From Alicyclobacillus suci (lineage in GTDB: Bacteria > Bacillota > Bacilli > Alicyclobacillales > Alicyclobacillaceae): a stretch of 64,000 nt of DNA. The stretch covers positions 1-64,000 of the forward strand of contig NZ_JAFMTW010000001.1 of assembly GCF_017329615.1 (NCBI RefSeq), in the 5' to 3' direction. The translations under genes were made by a program, and so were the position numbers. Below, piece by piece: positions 1-6,750 of this stretch (its first letter is position 1; each line of letters opens with the position of its first letter). The notes beneath the pieces were generated by a model. That model searched no databases and had not been told where the DNA came from. It saw only the letters and a program-made list of their open reading frames with translations.

Positions 1-168
1 GTACATCCACCCACTCTCGGTCTTGTCTGACCAGTAGATGATTTGGCTTAAAAGCAAAGCGCTGTTCACATCGCCGACGAAACGTATTAACTCTGTAGGG
101 ATGACAAGATTGTTGTTCTGGCCCGTGAATGCCTTGATAATCATGTACAGATCTTGTCGTGAGTGCAT
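1..168 (-). CDS. Phage replication initiation protein, N-terminal part (runs off left edge)
   Basis: Fifty-six codons are visible from the ATG at 168 to the window edge. The segment with SALLLSQIIYWSDKTESGW is typical of the N-terminal winged-helix region of phage replisome organisers and DnaD-like replication initiators, which load the replication machinery on phage DNA. The start codon overlaps the stop of the upstream gene as TAATG, so translation is probably coupled. It lies at the downstream end of the leftward early operon, as expected for a replication gene. The C-terminal part cannot be seen, so the exact family is open. Confidence 0.6.
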   Translation of the reverse strand, partial: MHSRQDLYMIIKAFTGQNNNLVIPTELIRFVGDVNSALLLSQIIYWSDKTESGWMY

Positions 169-392
169 TACCTAGCCACTCCCACACGCTTGTGGGTATC
201 CCAGTTTCGGCGAACGGATTTAATCACTTCGAACCTGTGTTCAATGAACTCCGGGTAATGTGTGTTTAACCACTCGTCGATATTGTTACGCGGCGAGTCA
301 TATACGCATGGGCCGTGACGGTCGTAGCTCCAGACAATCTGTTGGATGAACTCAATTGCCACCATTTCAATGTCTTTTGTGCTCACTTTCAT
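168..392 (-). CDS. Small prophage protein, unknown function
   Basis: About 74 residues starting MKVSTKDIEMVAIEF. The ATG at 392 overlaps the stop of the preceding gene as ATGA, which decides the start over a longer frame beginning at 458. The stop overlaps the next start as TAATG. The sequence is soluble and aromatic-rich (RNNIDEWLNTHYPEFIEH) with no recognisable domain. Its tight coupling to the neighbours marks it as part of the phage early operon. I do not recognise the family. Confidence 0.6.
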   Translation of the reverse strand: MKVSTKDIEMVAIEFIQQIVWSYDRHGPCVYDSPRNNIDEWLNTHYPEFIEHRFEVIKSVRRNWDTHKRVGVAR

Positions 393-595
393 GTCATCAC
401 CCTCGCATCCGAAATCATCTGATAGAGTTTGTAAGCCGCCTTGTTCTCCTGCACCCATGTCCGGTTGTATAGCAGAGGGATTTCGTACTCACGTTCCATG
501 TCAGTCATCAGGAGCGCCAAAGCACGGTCACGATCGACACCCTTTTTGCCCTGTATAATGCTTACGTATCGACTCAAATAGTCTTCAAGCATCAT
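389..595 (-). CDS. Small prophage protein, unknown function
   Basis: A 68-aa acidic, helical protein (MMLEDYLSRYVSIIQGKKG at the N-terminus) between the LysM-domain gene and the gene at 168-392. Its start overlaps the end of the LysM gene (592) by 4 nt and its stop overlaps the next start as ATGA. No known motif is visible. The overlap chain supports real translation within the leftward early operon. Confidence 0.55.
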   Translation of the reverse strand: MMLEDYLSRYVSIIQGKKGVDRDRALALLMTDMEREYEIPLLYNRTWVQENKAAYKLYQMISDARVMT

Positions 596-924
596 CTGCC
601 ACCGCCCACTGGCACCTGTATCGTCATCCCCGGCTGTATATCCGCACCTATGCCGTTCTCACGCTCTATCCACTGCACCACAGCGTCCCTATCATCCCTG
701 GTGTCAAACCGGCCAGCGATGGTCCATAACGAGTCACCAGGGACTGTTATGTATGTCGTGGTCTTGGTGTCTGCAGGGACGTTGCCCTTGTTTACTCCGT
801 AGACCAGGGCGCCCGTAAAGAGCGCGCCGGCCACTGGGAGTACGAGAGCCGCAAACACGTTACGTAGCTTAAAACGGGAGATCGTCTTCCGAGATGTCGA
901 CCGCCTCATCTGCGAATGGGTCAT
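592..924 (-). CDS. Membrane-anchored LysM-domain protein
   Basis: From the ATG at 924 the product is about 110 aa: a basic N-terminus (RRSTSRKTISRFKLRN), one transmembrane segment (VFAALVLPVAGALFTGALVY) and a C-terminal LysM domain with the signature TYITVPGDSLWTIAGRF. LysM binds peptidoglycan, so the domain should sit outside the membrane. The gene overlaps the 3' end of 869-1840 by 56 nt if it starts at 924; 909 is an alternative and neither has a strong ribosome site. A cell-wall-binding anchored protein inside a replication/recombination operon is unusual; superinfection exclusion is a guess. Confidence 0.6.
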   Translation of the reverse strand: MTHSQMRRSTSRKTISRFKLRNVFAALVLPVAGALFTGALVYGVNKGNVPADTKTTTYITVPGDSLWTIAGRFDTRDDRDAVVQWIERENGIGADIQPGMTIQVPVGGGR

Positions 925-1840
925 CACTTTGTGCTGCGGCATTCCCACTTGGACTCTCCCCTTTCGCAGGAGGTTGATAATTCTGGATTGCATCAATAAG
1001 CGCAGACGCATTTTTCTTAGTGAGTTGCTCGACGGGCGCGCCGGTTTGTTCTTGCACCCATTCATTAAAGGCAGCACCATCGAGACCTTTTGCTTTGGCT
1101 TTCTTTTCAAGAAGGGCCAATTGGGCATCGGTAGCCGCTTGAGAGTAGCCCGGCTGTTGACGTGGCGTCTGTTGCCTGCGTTCATCACGCGTCGACGTAT
1201 CCTGTTGTCGCACAGTCATCGAATCCATATCCTCGATGTCCTGCGTAAACAGAGCGCTACTTCTCGTAGCTGACAGCACAGCGTCAATTAGAGCTCGTTT
1301 TTTTGCCATCTTTAAAAGCGTGTTGTCGATGTCATCTATCTCATCATTCGGAACCCTGTACTGTGTCCAAGGACGCCCATTACGACTGGTTCCAGTCTTC
1401 GTTTTCAATCCATCAGGACTCATGCCGGGCGGAAGCTCGTTTTCAAAAACCCAACGCCAGCGATATTTCTTTTCCCACGAATTCGCCGATCCGACACCAA
1501 CCATGATGATTCTTCCGTCCATTCGACTGATCAGTGGCAAAGACACGCGGTAACTGATGTAGACTGGGTTTTTCGTATCATCCCGCGTGAACTCGATATC
1601 GGCCTCGCCAGCCGATAGACCATAGACATCGCACAATTTTTCAGCGCCAGGCTTCAAAAGAGTTGGCTTGCTGCCAGTTCCTTCGATAATTCCGTAATCC
1701 TCGCCAGCAACCATGTACTCCCTAACAAACTGTTGTAGCTGTGCTATCCGTTGTTTAAGGACCGAGAAATCCACAACCATCATCAGGCCGTTGGAAGGGG
1801 ATGATTGTACCGGCGTAAGACTCTGTTCTCTTATCGCCAT
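869..1840 (-). CDS. Phage DNA-metabolism protein with SSB-like acidic tail
   Basis: A 323-aa protein. Residues 25-200 form one conserved-looking domain (EDYGIIEGTGSKPTLLKPGA, later SANSWEKKYRWRW), followed by a low-complexity Gln/Thr-rich linker, a short helical part, and an acidic C-terminus ending EDDLPF. That tail closely resembles the D-D-L-P-F tip of bacterial SSB, which recruits replication and repair enzymes. The gene directly follows the Gam-like gene with a TAATG overlap, the place where lambdoid-type recombination modules carry RecT, Erf or Sak annealing proteins. Function is inferred as single-strand annealing or SSB-partner mimicry. I do not see a classical RecT or Erf signature. 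Confidence 0.55.
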   Translation of the reverse strand: MAIREQSLTPVQSSPSNGLMMVVDFSVLKQRIAQLQQFVREYMVAGEDYGIIEGTGSKPTLLKPGAEKLCDVYGLSAGEADIEFTRDDTKNPVYISYRVSLPLISRMDGRIIMVGVGSANSWEKKYRWRWVFENELPPGMSPDGLKTKTGTSRNGRPWTQYRVPNDEIDDIDNTLLKMAKKRALIDAVLSATRSSALFTQDIEDMDSMTVRQQDTSTRDERRQQTPRQQPGYSQAATDAQLALLEKKAKAKGLDGAAFNEWVQEQTGAPVEQLTKKNASALIDAIQNYQPPAKGESPSGNAAAQSDDPFADEAVDISEDDLPF

Positions 1841-2403
1841 TACTCAGCCACCTCCACGCTAAACGTCGTGCCGCCGACCTTGACCGCGACGCCCGGCACC
1901 AACTCACCATTGGCATCGACTACCGCAAGTTGCCCGTTCACTTCGATGACGGATAGGGTCTTCTTGTACTCGCCCCACTCGACGGTCTCGATGACTTTCA
2001 CGAAAGCCTCATCCGTTGCCTTGACGTGCTCCAATAGCGCAGCCTCATCAAGCTTGGACGGTTGGTGCTTGGTCGTGCGTGACTTGAGCGTGCCGTAAGG
2101 AAGTTTGATGCTCTTGTTAACTTTCGGGTCGGCCTCGTATTGTTGCATGTGCCACTCAGTCAGTAGACCTTGGAAGAACTCGACGTGTTTGTTGACCTGT
2201 TCCAGCTCTTTGTCCCTCCAAGAGGTGATGCGCTCAATCTCCGCTTTGGCCAGTTCGTTGACCTCATTGGCCTTAGCTTGCAAGGCCTGGAGTTTCCGAA
2301 GGCACCAGTTCGCCGACATCTTGTCTGTCACACGAAAGCGTTCCTGGGCTTCTTGCTGGTTCAATTCATCTAACTCGACATCCCACAAAGGATTAGTTGC
2401 CAT
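1840..2403 (-). CDS. Gam-like host-nuclease inhibitor family protein
   Basis: A 187-aa protein with a long N-terminal coiled coil (residues about 30-95, KLQALQAKANEVNELAKAEI) followed by a small domain containing LPYGTLKSRTTKHQP. This layout and motif match the Mu/bacterial Gam family, which coats double-strand DNA ends and blocks exonucleases such as RecBCD/AddAB. A strong ribosome site (GGAGATAAACA) precedes the ATG at 2403. The start overlaps the zinc-ribbon gene upstream by 11 nt and the stop overlaps the next start. It forms a recombination module with the gene at 869-1840. Confidence 0.75.
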   Translation of the reverse strand: MATNPLWDVELDELNQQEAQERFRVTDKMSANWCLRKLQALQAKANEVNELAKAEIERITSWRDKELEQVNKHVEFFQGLLTEWHMQQYEADPKVNKSIKLPYGTLKSRTTKHQPSKLDEAALLEHVKATDEAFVKVIETVEWGEYKKTLSVIEVNGQLAVVDANGELVPGVAVKVGGTTFSVEVAE

Positions 2404-2548
2404 TGTTTATCTCCTCCGATTCCTTGTAGTCCGTGCAATCCGCGTGGTAATAACGGCCGTCCAACATGTCTTGTATGTGCGGCTTATCGCTTGTGACTCC
2501 GTTACAGCACACGCGACAGATGCCCAACCGTTCGGGTTCTGACAACAC
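2393..2548 (-). CDS. Small zinc-ribbon-like prophage protein
   Basis: From a GTG at 2548 the frame encodes 51 aa containing GICRVCCNGV and a later HADC, four cysteines suitable for one zinc site. A G-rich stretch (GGGGGTG) lies just upstream, and the longer ATG frame from 2686 would overlap the neighbouring gene almost completely, so the GTG is preferred. It sits within the leftward operon and overlaps the Gam-like gene by 11 nt. The function is unknown; small Cys4 proteins of this sort are common in phage early regions. Confidence 0.5.
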   Translation of the reverse strand: MLSEPERLGICRVCCNGVTSDKPHIQDMLDGRYYHADCTDYKESEEINNGN

Positions 2549-2741
2549 GGCGCACCCCCTGTCTATCGAGGGCCGCTTGGCACTCCTCAAGTTCCGCGAT
2601 AACCGCGGGCACGTCAGTTGAAATAAACTCCTGCAATCTCTGTAGCCGAAACGCGATATCGGTGTTGGGGTGCTGCAGCTCGTCATATGCGTCCTGTAAC
2701 CGATGCAGACAACCTGTGATACGCCCGTGTACGTCGCTCAT
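2502..2741 (-). CDS. Small helical prophage protein, unknown function
   Basis: A 79-aa mostly helical protein (CLHRLQDAYDELQHPNTD). Its ATG at 2741 overlaps the end of the preceding zinc-ribbon gene as ATGA, and its 3' end overlaps the next small gene. The C-terminus is basic (RRVVRTRTVGHLSRVL). No domain is recognised. Translational coupling in the operon is the main support. Confidence 0.5.
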   Translation of the reverse strand: MSDVHGRITGCLHRLQDAYDELQHPNTDIAFRLQRLQEFISTDVPAVIAELEECQAALDRQGVRRVVRTRTVGHLSRVL

Positions 2742-2980
2742 GCTGTCACCTTCCCATAGCCAGCCTGACGCTCATGCGCGGTGACAATCTCCTCCACACA
2801 CCACTTGCAGATGATGTATGGGCCATGGTTCTCGGGCTTGTCCCACTCATCGCACCGAGGACAGTGAACAAATCCGTCATCCCGGCAATCCGTGCACACC
2901 TTAATCTCGCCGCCCGTTGTATCGTCCCAGTGCACTGTATGGATACCGGGTTGGTCGCCACATAACTCGCAATTACGCAT
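2738..2980 (-). CDS. Multi-cysteine zinc-ribbon prophage protein
   Basis: An 80-aa protein with four CxxC pairs: CELC, CTDC, CPRC and CKWC. These can build two zinc ribbons. Such small treble-clef or ribbon proteins often bind DNA or partner proteins in phages. The start at 2980 overlaps the end of the small gene at 2973-3137, and its stop overlaps the next start by ATGA. The function is unknown. Confidence 0.6.
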   Translation of the reverse strand: MRNCELCGDQPGIHTVHWDDTTGGEIKVCTDCRDDGFVHCPRCDEWDKPENHGPYIICKWCVEEIVTAHERQAGYGKVTA

Positions 2981-3137
2981 CTACCGCACCTCCATCACGT
3001 TGTGGTATGCTTTTGATATCTGTGTTTTTCTTGTGGCTCTCGTTGGCGCGGGAGCCTTTTTGATGTTTCAGTACTGCTTCCCATTCGGGTCTCGCCTTTT
3101 CTAAGGCTTCTTTTATCCGATCCACGGCTTTCACCAC
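2973..3137 (-). CDS. Small lysine-rich prophage protein (non-ATG start)
   Basis: A frame of about 54 codons reads VVKAVDRIKEALEKARPEWE and continues to a stop at 2973-2975 that overlaps the next gene's ATG. The composition (helical, charged) is protein-like, unlike the competing frame at 2995-3210, which is low-complexity. GTG codons at 3137 and 3134 are the possible starts; no strong ribosome site is visible, and the frame stays open about 21 nt further upstream to a TAG. The position between regulator and zinc-ribbon gene fits the operon. Confidence 0.4.
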   Translation of the reverse strand: MVKAVDRIKEALEKARPEWEAVLKHQKGSRANESHKKNTDIKSIPQRDGGAVDA

Positions 3138-3186
3138 CGCATCTATATGGCTCTGTACCTACAACCCCGGTGTATTTTTGAAACTT

Positions 3187-3219
3187 GCATGCCGTATGCA
3201 AAATCCGCATATCATATGC
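3187..3219. promoter_or_regulatory. Cluster of ATGCA/TGCAT dyads, possible operator
   Basis: Two adjacent dyads share ATGC arms: TGCAT/ATGCA around 3187-3200 and GCATATCATATGC at 3207-3219. They lie between the HTH gene (ends 3231) and the next leftward gene, so they may be the operator and promoter control site of that small regulator. No promoter elements could be assigned with confidence. Confidence 0.35.
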
Positions 3220-3230
3220 ACCCGTTCCAG

Positions 3231-3479
3231 TTAAGCTAACAGCAGATGGTTGTTGTCGCTTCGGTCGAGCAACTTTTGGATGCCATCAAGCATGGTCTGA
3301 AGTACTTTTCGGCCTCCGCAGGCATCTATGTAGCGCAACTCCATCGCATAATCGATGTACATATCCTCATGCTCAATCCGCGAAATCGTGCTTTGGTCAG
3401 CTCCGAAGCGTTCTGCGACTTCTAGCTGGCTCTTACCCGCAAAGATTCTGGCGAGTTTGAGCAACACACCCCGTTTCAC
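3231..3479 (-). CDS. HTH (XRE-like) prophage regulator
   Basis: An 82-aa protein whose residues about 8-45 form a helix-turn-helix (FAGKSQLEVAERFGADQSTI, then SRIE). A DNA-binding regulatory role is expected. The GTG at 3479 follows AGAGGGGGGTGATGCATT, giving good ribosome-site spacing. The C-terminal half lacks a known domain. It precedes the block of small zinc-ribbon and recombination genes and may control it through the dyads at 3187-3219. Confidence 0.65.
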   Translation of the reverse strand: MKRGVLLKLARIFAGKSQLEVAERFGADQSTISRIEHEDMYIDYAMELRYIDACGGRKVLQTMLDGIQKLLDRSDNNHLLLA

Positions 3480-3578
3480 AATGCATCACCCCCCTCTCAA
3501 AAGCCGCAACAGATACCCTCTGTCTGGCCTGTTTATCTGTGACGGGTGCGGCATCCTCAAAGCCAAAGGAGAATGACC

Positions 3579-3734
3579 ATGGAAACCTACGTGCAGCAAA
3601 CATACGAACTTCTTCAAACAATCGCCGAAGATTTGGCCGACCACTTATCATCTCCAGACAATGATGTGAAGGTTGTGATTAGCCTGTCTGTTTCCAAAAC
3701 ACAGCAGCCTCAACGCATGCCTAGATTCATGTGA
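3579..3734 (+). CDS. Small rightward prophage ORF, unknown function
   Basis: A 51-aa acidic protein (METYVQQTYELLQTIAEDLA) on the strand opposite the early operon. AAAGGAG lies 8 nt before the ATG at 3579, which supports this start. It ends 2 nt before the convergent gene at 3736. No family is recognised. Confidence 0.4.
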   Translation: METYVQQTYELLQTIAEDLADHLSSPDNDVKVVISLSVSKTQQPQRMPRFM

Positions 3735-3735
3735 G

Positions 3736-4059
3736 TCAAGATTCCGACTGTCTGTTGTCAGTGACAAATCGAGCAATTGTGTCCGCCAGTTCCATAGCTA
3801 TAGGCTTCTGCTTGTCCGTCAAAAACCGAACCATACGGATACCAAAACCATGCCGTAGTATCGTCGACAGAGCATTGACGAGTTGATAGTGGTCTACGCT
3901 GTCGATCTGGACATCAGAAATCTGTGATTCGAAAGCTGATTTCACATCATCCCAAGGTGTCTTAAGACGAGTTGAGGAAGAAGAAACGCGGAGTGCTGCA
4001 AGTCGTTCTTCAACCTTTCGATTAATCACTGCTTCGAGTTCCGCTTCGGTGATATTCAC
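3736..4059 (-). CDS. Prophage protein, unknown function
   Basis: A protein of about 107 aa with a helical N-terminus (VNITEAELEAVINRKVEERL), a Ser-rich linker and a globular C-terminal half. The GTG at 4059 is 9 nt after AAGGAGG and overlaps the stop of the upstream HTH gene as GTGA, so the two genes are probably co-translated. The N-terminal helix may be an oligomerisation element. I do not recognise the family. Confidence 0.55.
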   Translation of the reverse strand: MNITEAELEAVINRKVEERLAALRVSSSSTRLKTPWDDVKSAFESQISDVQIDSVDHYQLVNALSTILRHGFGIRMVRFLTDKQKPIAMELADTIARFVTDNRQSES

Positions 4060-4259
4060 GAGTGTTGTTCCTCCTTCCACAAATCAAGGACGCTTACATC
4101 AAGAGCGTCCGCAAGTTTCTGCAGAATCGCCATGCTTGGGTTGTATCGTTCGTTATTTTCCAACTTCCACAAGTACGACTGGTTCACCCCGGCCTTCTTG
4201 GCGAGTGCGTAAATACTCATTTTCTTTTGTTTACGAATTTCTGCAATTTGAACGCCCAC
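4056..4259 (-). CDS. XRE-family HTH regulator
   Basis: A 67-aa protein that is almost entirely a Cro/C1-type HTH (IAEIRKQKKMSIYALAKKAG, NQSYLWKLENN). GAGGAGG precedes GTG codons at 4265 and 4259; the second has better spacing. It is divergent from another XRE gene at 4377, and the 110 bp between them contain repeated TTTAGT half-sites. It is followed by, and overlaps, the gene at 3736-4059. Confidence 0.75.
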   Translation of the reverse strand: MGVQIAEIRKQKKMSIYALAKKAGVNQSYLWKLENNERYNPSMAILQKLADALDVSVLDLWKEEQHS

Positions 4260-4282
4260 ATGCACCCTCCTCTCTGATGAAT

Positions 4283-4373
4283 TTAGTATATTCCTATACG
4301 ACTAAAATAACAAGTCCTATAGGAAAGTTTATTATTGCAAATTCAGCTTGTATAATTCCTTTAGTAAACTAAG
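4283..4373. promoter_or_regulatory. Divergent promoter region with TTTAGT half-sites
   Basis: The spacer between two divergent XRE genes has TTTAGT at 4283 paired with ACTAAA at about 4301, a second TTTAGTAAACTAA dyad near 4360, and the palindrome TCCTATAGGA at 4315-4324. A TATAAT lies near 4351 on the plus strand. The repeated half-sites are likely binding sites of one or both flanking HTH proteins. Confidence 0.45.
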
Positions 4374-4376
4374 TGG

Positions 4377-4700
4377 GTGATCGATTTGGACCCAATGGAA
4401 CTCGGAAATCGGCTAAAGTCGGCCAGGACAGACAAGAATCTAAGCATGTATCAATTGGCAAAACGGATTAATATGTCTCAGTCGACAATTAGCAAGATTG
4501 AGAGCGGCAAGATGCGTCCGACCGTTGATTTAATGGAGCGCATTTGCGAGGCGCTAAATTTAACCCTCGCTGAATTCTTCGCCGAAGACCAGGACGAGCT
4601 AGAACCAGACCTTCGGCGTCTTGTGGAGGCCGCTAAACGTCTCACCCCTGATCAAAGGAAAGCATTGCAGGCGTTCCTTGATTCCCTCGAAGGGAGGTGA
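4377..4700 (+). CDS. XRE-family HTH regulator
   Basis: A 107-aa protein: residues about 8-65 are a classic XRE HTH (NLSMYQLAKRINMSQSTISK, IESGKMRPTVD) and the C-terminal 40 residues are acidic and helical (RLTPDQRKALQAFLDSLEGR). The start could be GTG 4377 or TTG 4386. It is followed after 5 nt by the gene at 4706, whose ribosome site lies at the end of this gene. The pair is on the opposite strand to the surrounding early operon, like a moron or toxin-antitoxin unit. Confidence 0.75.
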   Translation: MIDLDPMELGNRLKSARTDKNLSMYQLAKRINMSQSTISKIESGKMRPTVDLMERICEALNLTLAEFFAEDQDELEPDLRRLVEAAKRLTPDQRKALQAFLDSLEGR

Positions 4701-4705
4701 CAAGA

Positions 4706-4978
4706 ATGTCCATTAAAATCGTTGCCTATGACCTTCATTTCGGAACCGAAGATGTCTATACAGAACTCATCGAGAAAATTGAAGGTTTAACCGATTCTTC
4801 AATCGAAATCGAGAAATCGGTATGGCTCGTCTGGAGTGACGATAACACCGCAACTCTTAAATCTCTCTTGAAACCTTTCATCGGCAAGGAAGACAAACTG
4901 TTTATCGCCGAATTGCAAGGCGGAGTATCGTGGTCTGGAATCACCGGTATCAAGAAATTCATCGGCACGAAACCTTAG
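4706..4978 (+). CDS. Small Cas2/VapD-fold-like protein paired with XRE gene
   Basis: A 90-aa protein (MSIKIVAYDLHFGTEDVYTE, later KSVWLV and KLFIAELQGG). The strand pattern and motifs IVAYDL, S-V-W and L-F-I-A-E-L resemble the ferredoxin-like fold of Cas2/VapD-type proteins and the mobile-element proteins often mis-named SinR family. Cas2 and VapD members can be nucleases, but the acidic active site cannot be confirmed here. GGGAGGTGACAAGA precedes the ATG at 4706. It overlaps the convergent gene at 4975 by 4 nt. A toxin or phage-defence role is inference. Confidence 0.5.
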   Translation: MSIKIVAYDLHFGTEDVYTELIEKIEGLTDSSIEIEKSVWLVWSDDNTATLKSLLKPFIGKEDKLFIAELQGGVSWSGITGIKKFIGTKP

Positions 4979-5310
4979 TGTTCCGCATCGATAAATGAGT
5001 CACCGTCACTCTCGTCTTCATCTTCAAACTTGCAATTTGCCACGAAACGACCAGATTGTTTGCTCTTATCCTCATAATCAGCGGCGCAGACATACTCCTT
5101 ACTGAAATCCTCAGACGCCGCTTCAGCAAACATGTCAGCGATAGCTTGTAATCCCCGCTTTGTAACGTGAATTTTCATTTCGTTAGTCTGATTACCAAAA
5201 TGGACAGCCGATACTTTAATCGTCGGACCAAAACTTCCATTTTCGCTAATGTCGTCGTACACTTCGAACGACACGCCACCGTTACCAATGTGTAGGTAGA
5301 CTTGATTGTT
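4975..5310 (-). CDS. Prophage protein, unknown function
   Basis: A 111-aa acidic beta-rich protein (MNNQVYLHIGNGGVSFEVYD) with a strongly acidic C-terminus (EDEDESDGDSF). AGGAAGGTGAAGCGA before the ATG at 5310 fixes the start. It lies 20 nt after the HNH gene in the leftward operon and its 3' end meets the rightward gene at 4978. No family is recognised. The acidic, DNA-mimic-like tail is notable but speculative. Confidence 0.5.
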   Translation of the reverse strand, partial: NNQVYLHIGNGGVSFEVYDDISENGSFGPTIKVSAVHFGNQTNEMKIHVTKRGLQAIADMFAEAASEDFSKEYVCAADYEDKSKQSGRFVANCKFEDEDESDGDSFIDAEH

Positions 5311-5329
5311 CATTCGCTTCACCTTCCTG

Positions 5330-5656
5330 TTAAAATTCACGCCTTAGATTCCCAAATTGTTTCTCTTGCAGTCTTATTAACCGTTCCAGTTCTGTGTTGT
5401 CGGTCGTTGCTCTATGGTGACACCGCCAACAGAGATACATCAGATTCCGTTCATCGTTCACATCATCGAACGTGTACCACTTTCGGTAGAACCGACCGCG
5501 CGGGATTACGTGATGCACTTCATCCCCAGGCGCCCCACATGATTGGCAGTACTGGTCCCGTTCTTTGATTCGATCCCTGAGCGCCGGCGTGTACGTAGAC
5601 TTCTTACTTTTAAACTTAGGTACCGGCACCGGATGAAACTCAGTTGCGAGATTCAT
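5330..5656 (-). CDS. HNH endonuclease
   Basis: A 108-aa single-domain HNH nuclease. CQSCG and CWRCHH provide the zinc knuckles, with VHHVIPRG and NLMYLC forming the beta-beta-alpha-metal core. It should nick or cut DNA with a divalent metal. Stand-alone HNH proteins in phages often aid packaging or act as homing-type nucleases. Its start overlaps the antirepressor stop by ATGA (5653-5656), so it is co-translated. Confidence 0.85.
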   Translation of the reverse strand: MNLATEFHPVPVPKFKSKKSTYTPALRDRIKERDQYCQSCGAPGDEVHHVIPRGRFYRKWYTFDDVNDERNLMYLCWRCHHRATTDNTELERLIRLQEKQFGNLRREF

Positions 5657-6444
5657 TGCCGTATCACTTCAATGTCCGAAGCAACCATTTTCTTTTTGAA
5701 ATGATTGATGAAGTAAAACTGACCTTTCGTGGTCAACTTCGGTGTTTTATTCACAGTCACACGCCCGCTGTTGTGATGAACGAGAGTATCTTTTATTTCA
5801 AACAACCCTAGATCCATGGACTTCTGAGTAGGCATGTTCCAGTCGGAGCCCTTTTGCTTAATCAGATATCCGTTATCGCGTAGGTAAATGAACAAACGCT
5901 TTTCGCCGATGTTGATACCGTTTTGATGCAGGATCTTGGCGAAATCCCGAACGAGGATGAGATCATCACTTGTGACGAAGGCTTCCGCGAATACAACCTT
6001 AGGCTTGTCCGCTTCGATTTGAGCCTCAAGTTTCTGTTTTGCTTCCCGTTCTTCTTTTAGTTGAGTCGCCAACTGAATGATGGTGTCGGGGTTTAATAAC
6101 ACCTGTTCAATCTTTTCCGGCGTCATATATGCCCCATGTTTCCGGATAGATGGCAACACATCATGAGTTACCCAACGTTGAAATGGTTTCGCTTGTTTTT
6201 TATGGCTGCGCAAAATGAGTTTGTATAAACCAGGTTCACTGACTACAGCCATTTCTTGATAGCCGCCAAGGGTATAAACTCTCTTTACACCCTTCTCGTC
6301 ATCGTCCAATCCCTTTAGGGCCATCGCTGTATTTGTGTGCTCAAGGATTTCTGTTGCATCCTTCGCTACAAACCAAGGTTCAGGGCCGTCAACAATGACC
6401 CGAAGTTGCCTACCGCTGAAATCGAAGTTCATCAAATCGTTCAT
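5653..6444 (-). CDS. Phage antirepressor (BRO-N plus KilA-C type)
   Basis: A protein of about 263 aa. The N-terminal 110 residues are a BRO-N domain (FSGRQLRVIVDGPEPWFVAK, later KRVYTLGGYQEM and KPFQRWVTHDVLPSIRKHGA). A helical linker follows (KEEREAKQKLEAQIE), then a KilA-C/ANT domain (ILHQNGINIGEKRLFIYLRD). Such proteins bind DNA or repressor and favour lytic growth. The ATG at 6444 follows GGGGTAGAGAGA. It heads the operon half that includes the HNH gene. Family assignment is firm; the target repressor is unknown. Confidence 0.88.
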   Translation of the reverse strand: MNDLMNFDFSGRQLRVIVDGPEPWFVAKDATEILEHTNTAMALKGLDDDEKGVKRVYTLGGYQEMAVVSEPGLYKLILRSHKKQAKPFQRWVTHDVLPSIRKHGAYMTPEKIEQVLLNPDTIIQLATQLKEEREAKQKLEAQIEADKPKVVFAEAFVTSDDLILVRDFAKILHQNGINIGEKRLFIYLRDNGYLIKQKGSDWNMPTQKSMDLGLFEIKDTLVHHNSGRVTVNKTPKLTTKGQFYFINHFKKKMVASDIEVIRQ

Positions 6445-6558
6445 TCTCTCTACCCCGTTCCTTGACAATTTGATAAGCGCTACTGTTCAAAGGATTCACT
6501 CTCCTGAATGTGGAAGTTGTTTGGTGCCACCCATCAACCCACGGGAGGAGGTGAAAAT

Positions 6559-6750
6559 ATGTCCTTAACTTCTGAACAAAAACAAATAACAAAGGAACTT
6601 ACTTTGGCTGCACTGCCTTTGCTATCTTTGAAACGAAAGCCTGGGCAAAGTGAAGAAGACTTTAACCGTTACATCGCTCAACAAATATCGGAAACATTCC
6701 AAACGATTGCTCAAGGAATTAAACAAGCTGGAAGTTCCAATGGAGATTAA
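6559..6750 (+). CDS. Small prophage protein, unknown function
   Basis: A 63-aa helical, Gln/Glu-rich protein (MSLTSEQKQITKELTLAALP). GGAGGAGGTGAAAAT right before the ATG at 6559 is a very strong ribosome site and excludes the longer frame from 6508. It is on the plus strand between leftward genes and overlaps the convergent gene at 6747 by 4 nt. No known domain is seen. Confidence 0.5.
   Translation: MSLTSEQKQITKELTLAALPLLSLKRKPGQSEEDFNRYIAQQISETFQTIAQGIKQAGSSNGD

Noticed and set aside
2995-3210. Leftward ORF reading MRILHTACKFQKYTG
   Set aside because: Low-complexity, no ribosome site, and it competes with a better frame at 2973-3137.
3433-3651. Leftward 72-codon ORF over the HTH gene start
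   Set aside because: It overlaps a better-supported HTH gene and a rightward small gene; no ribosome site.
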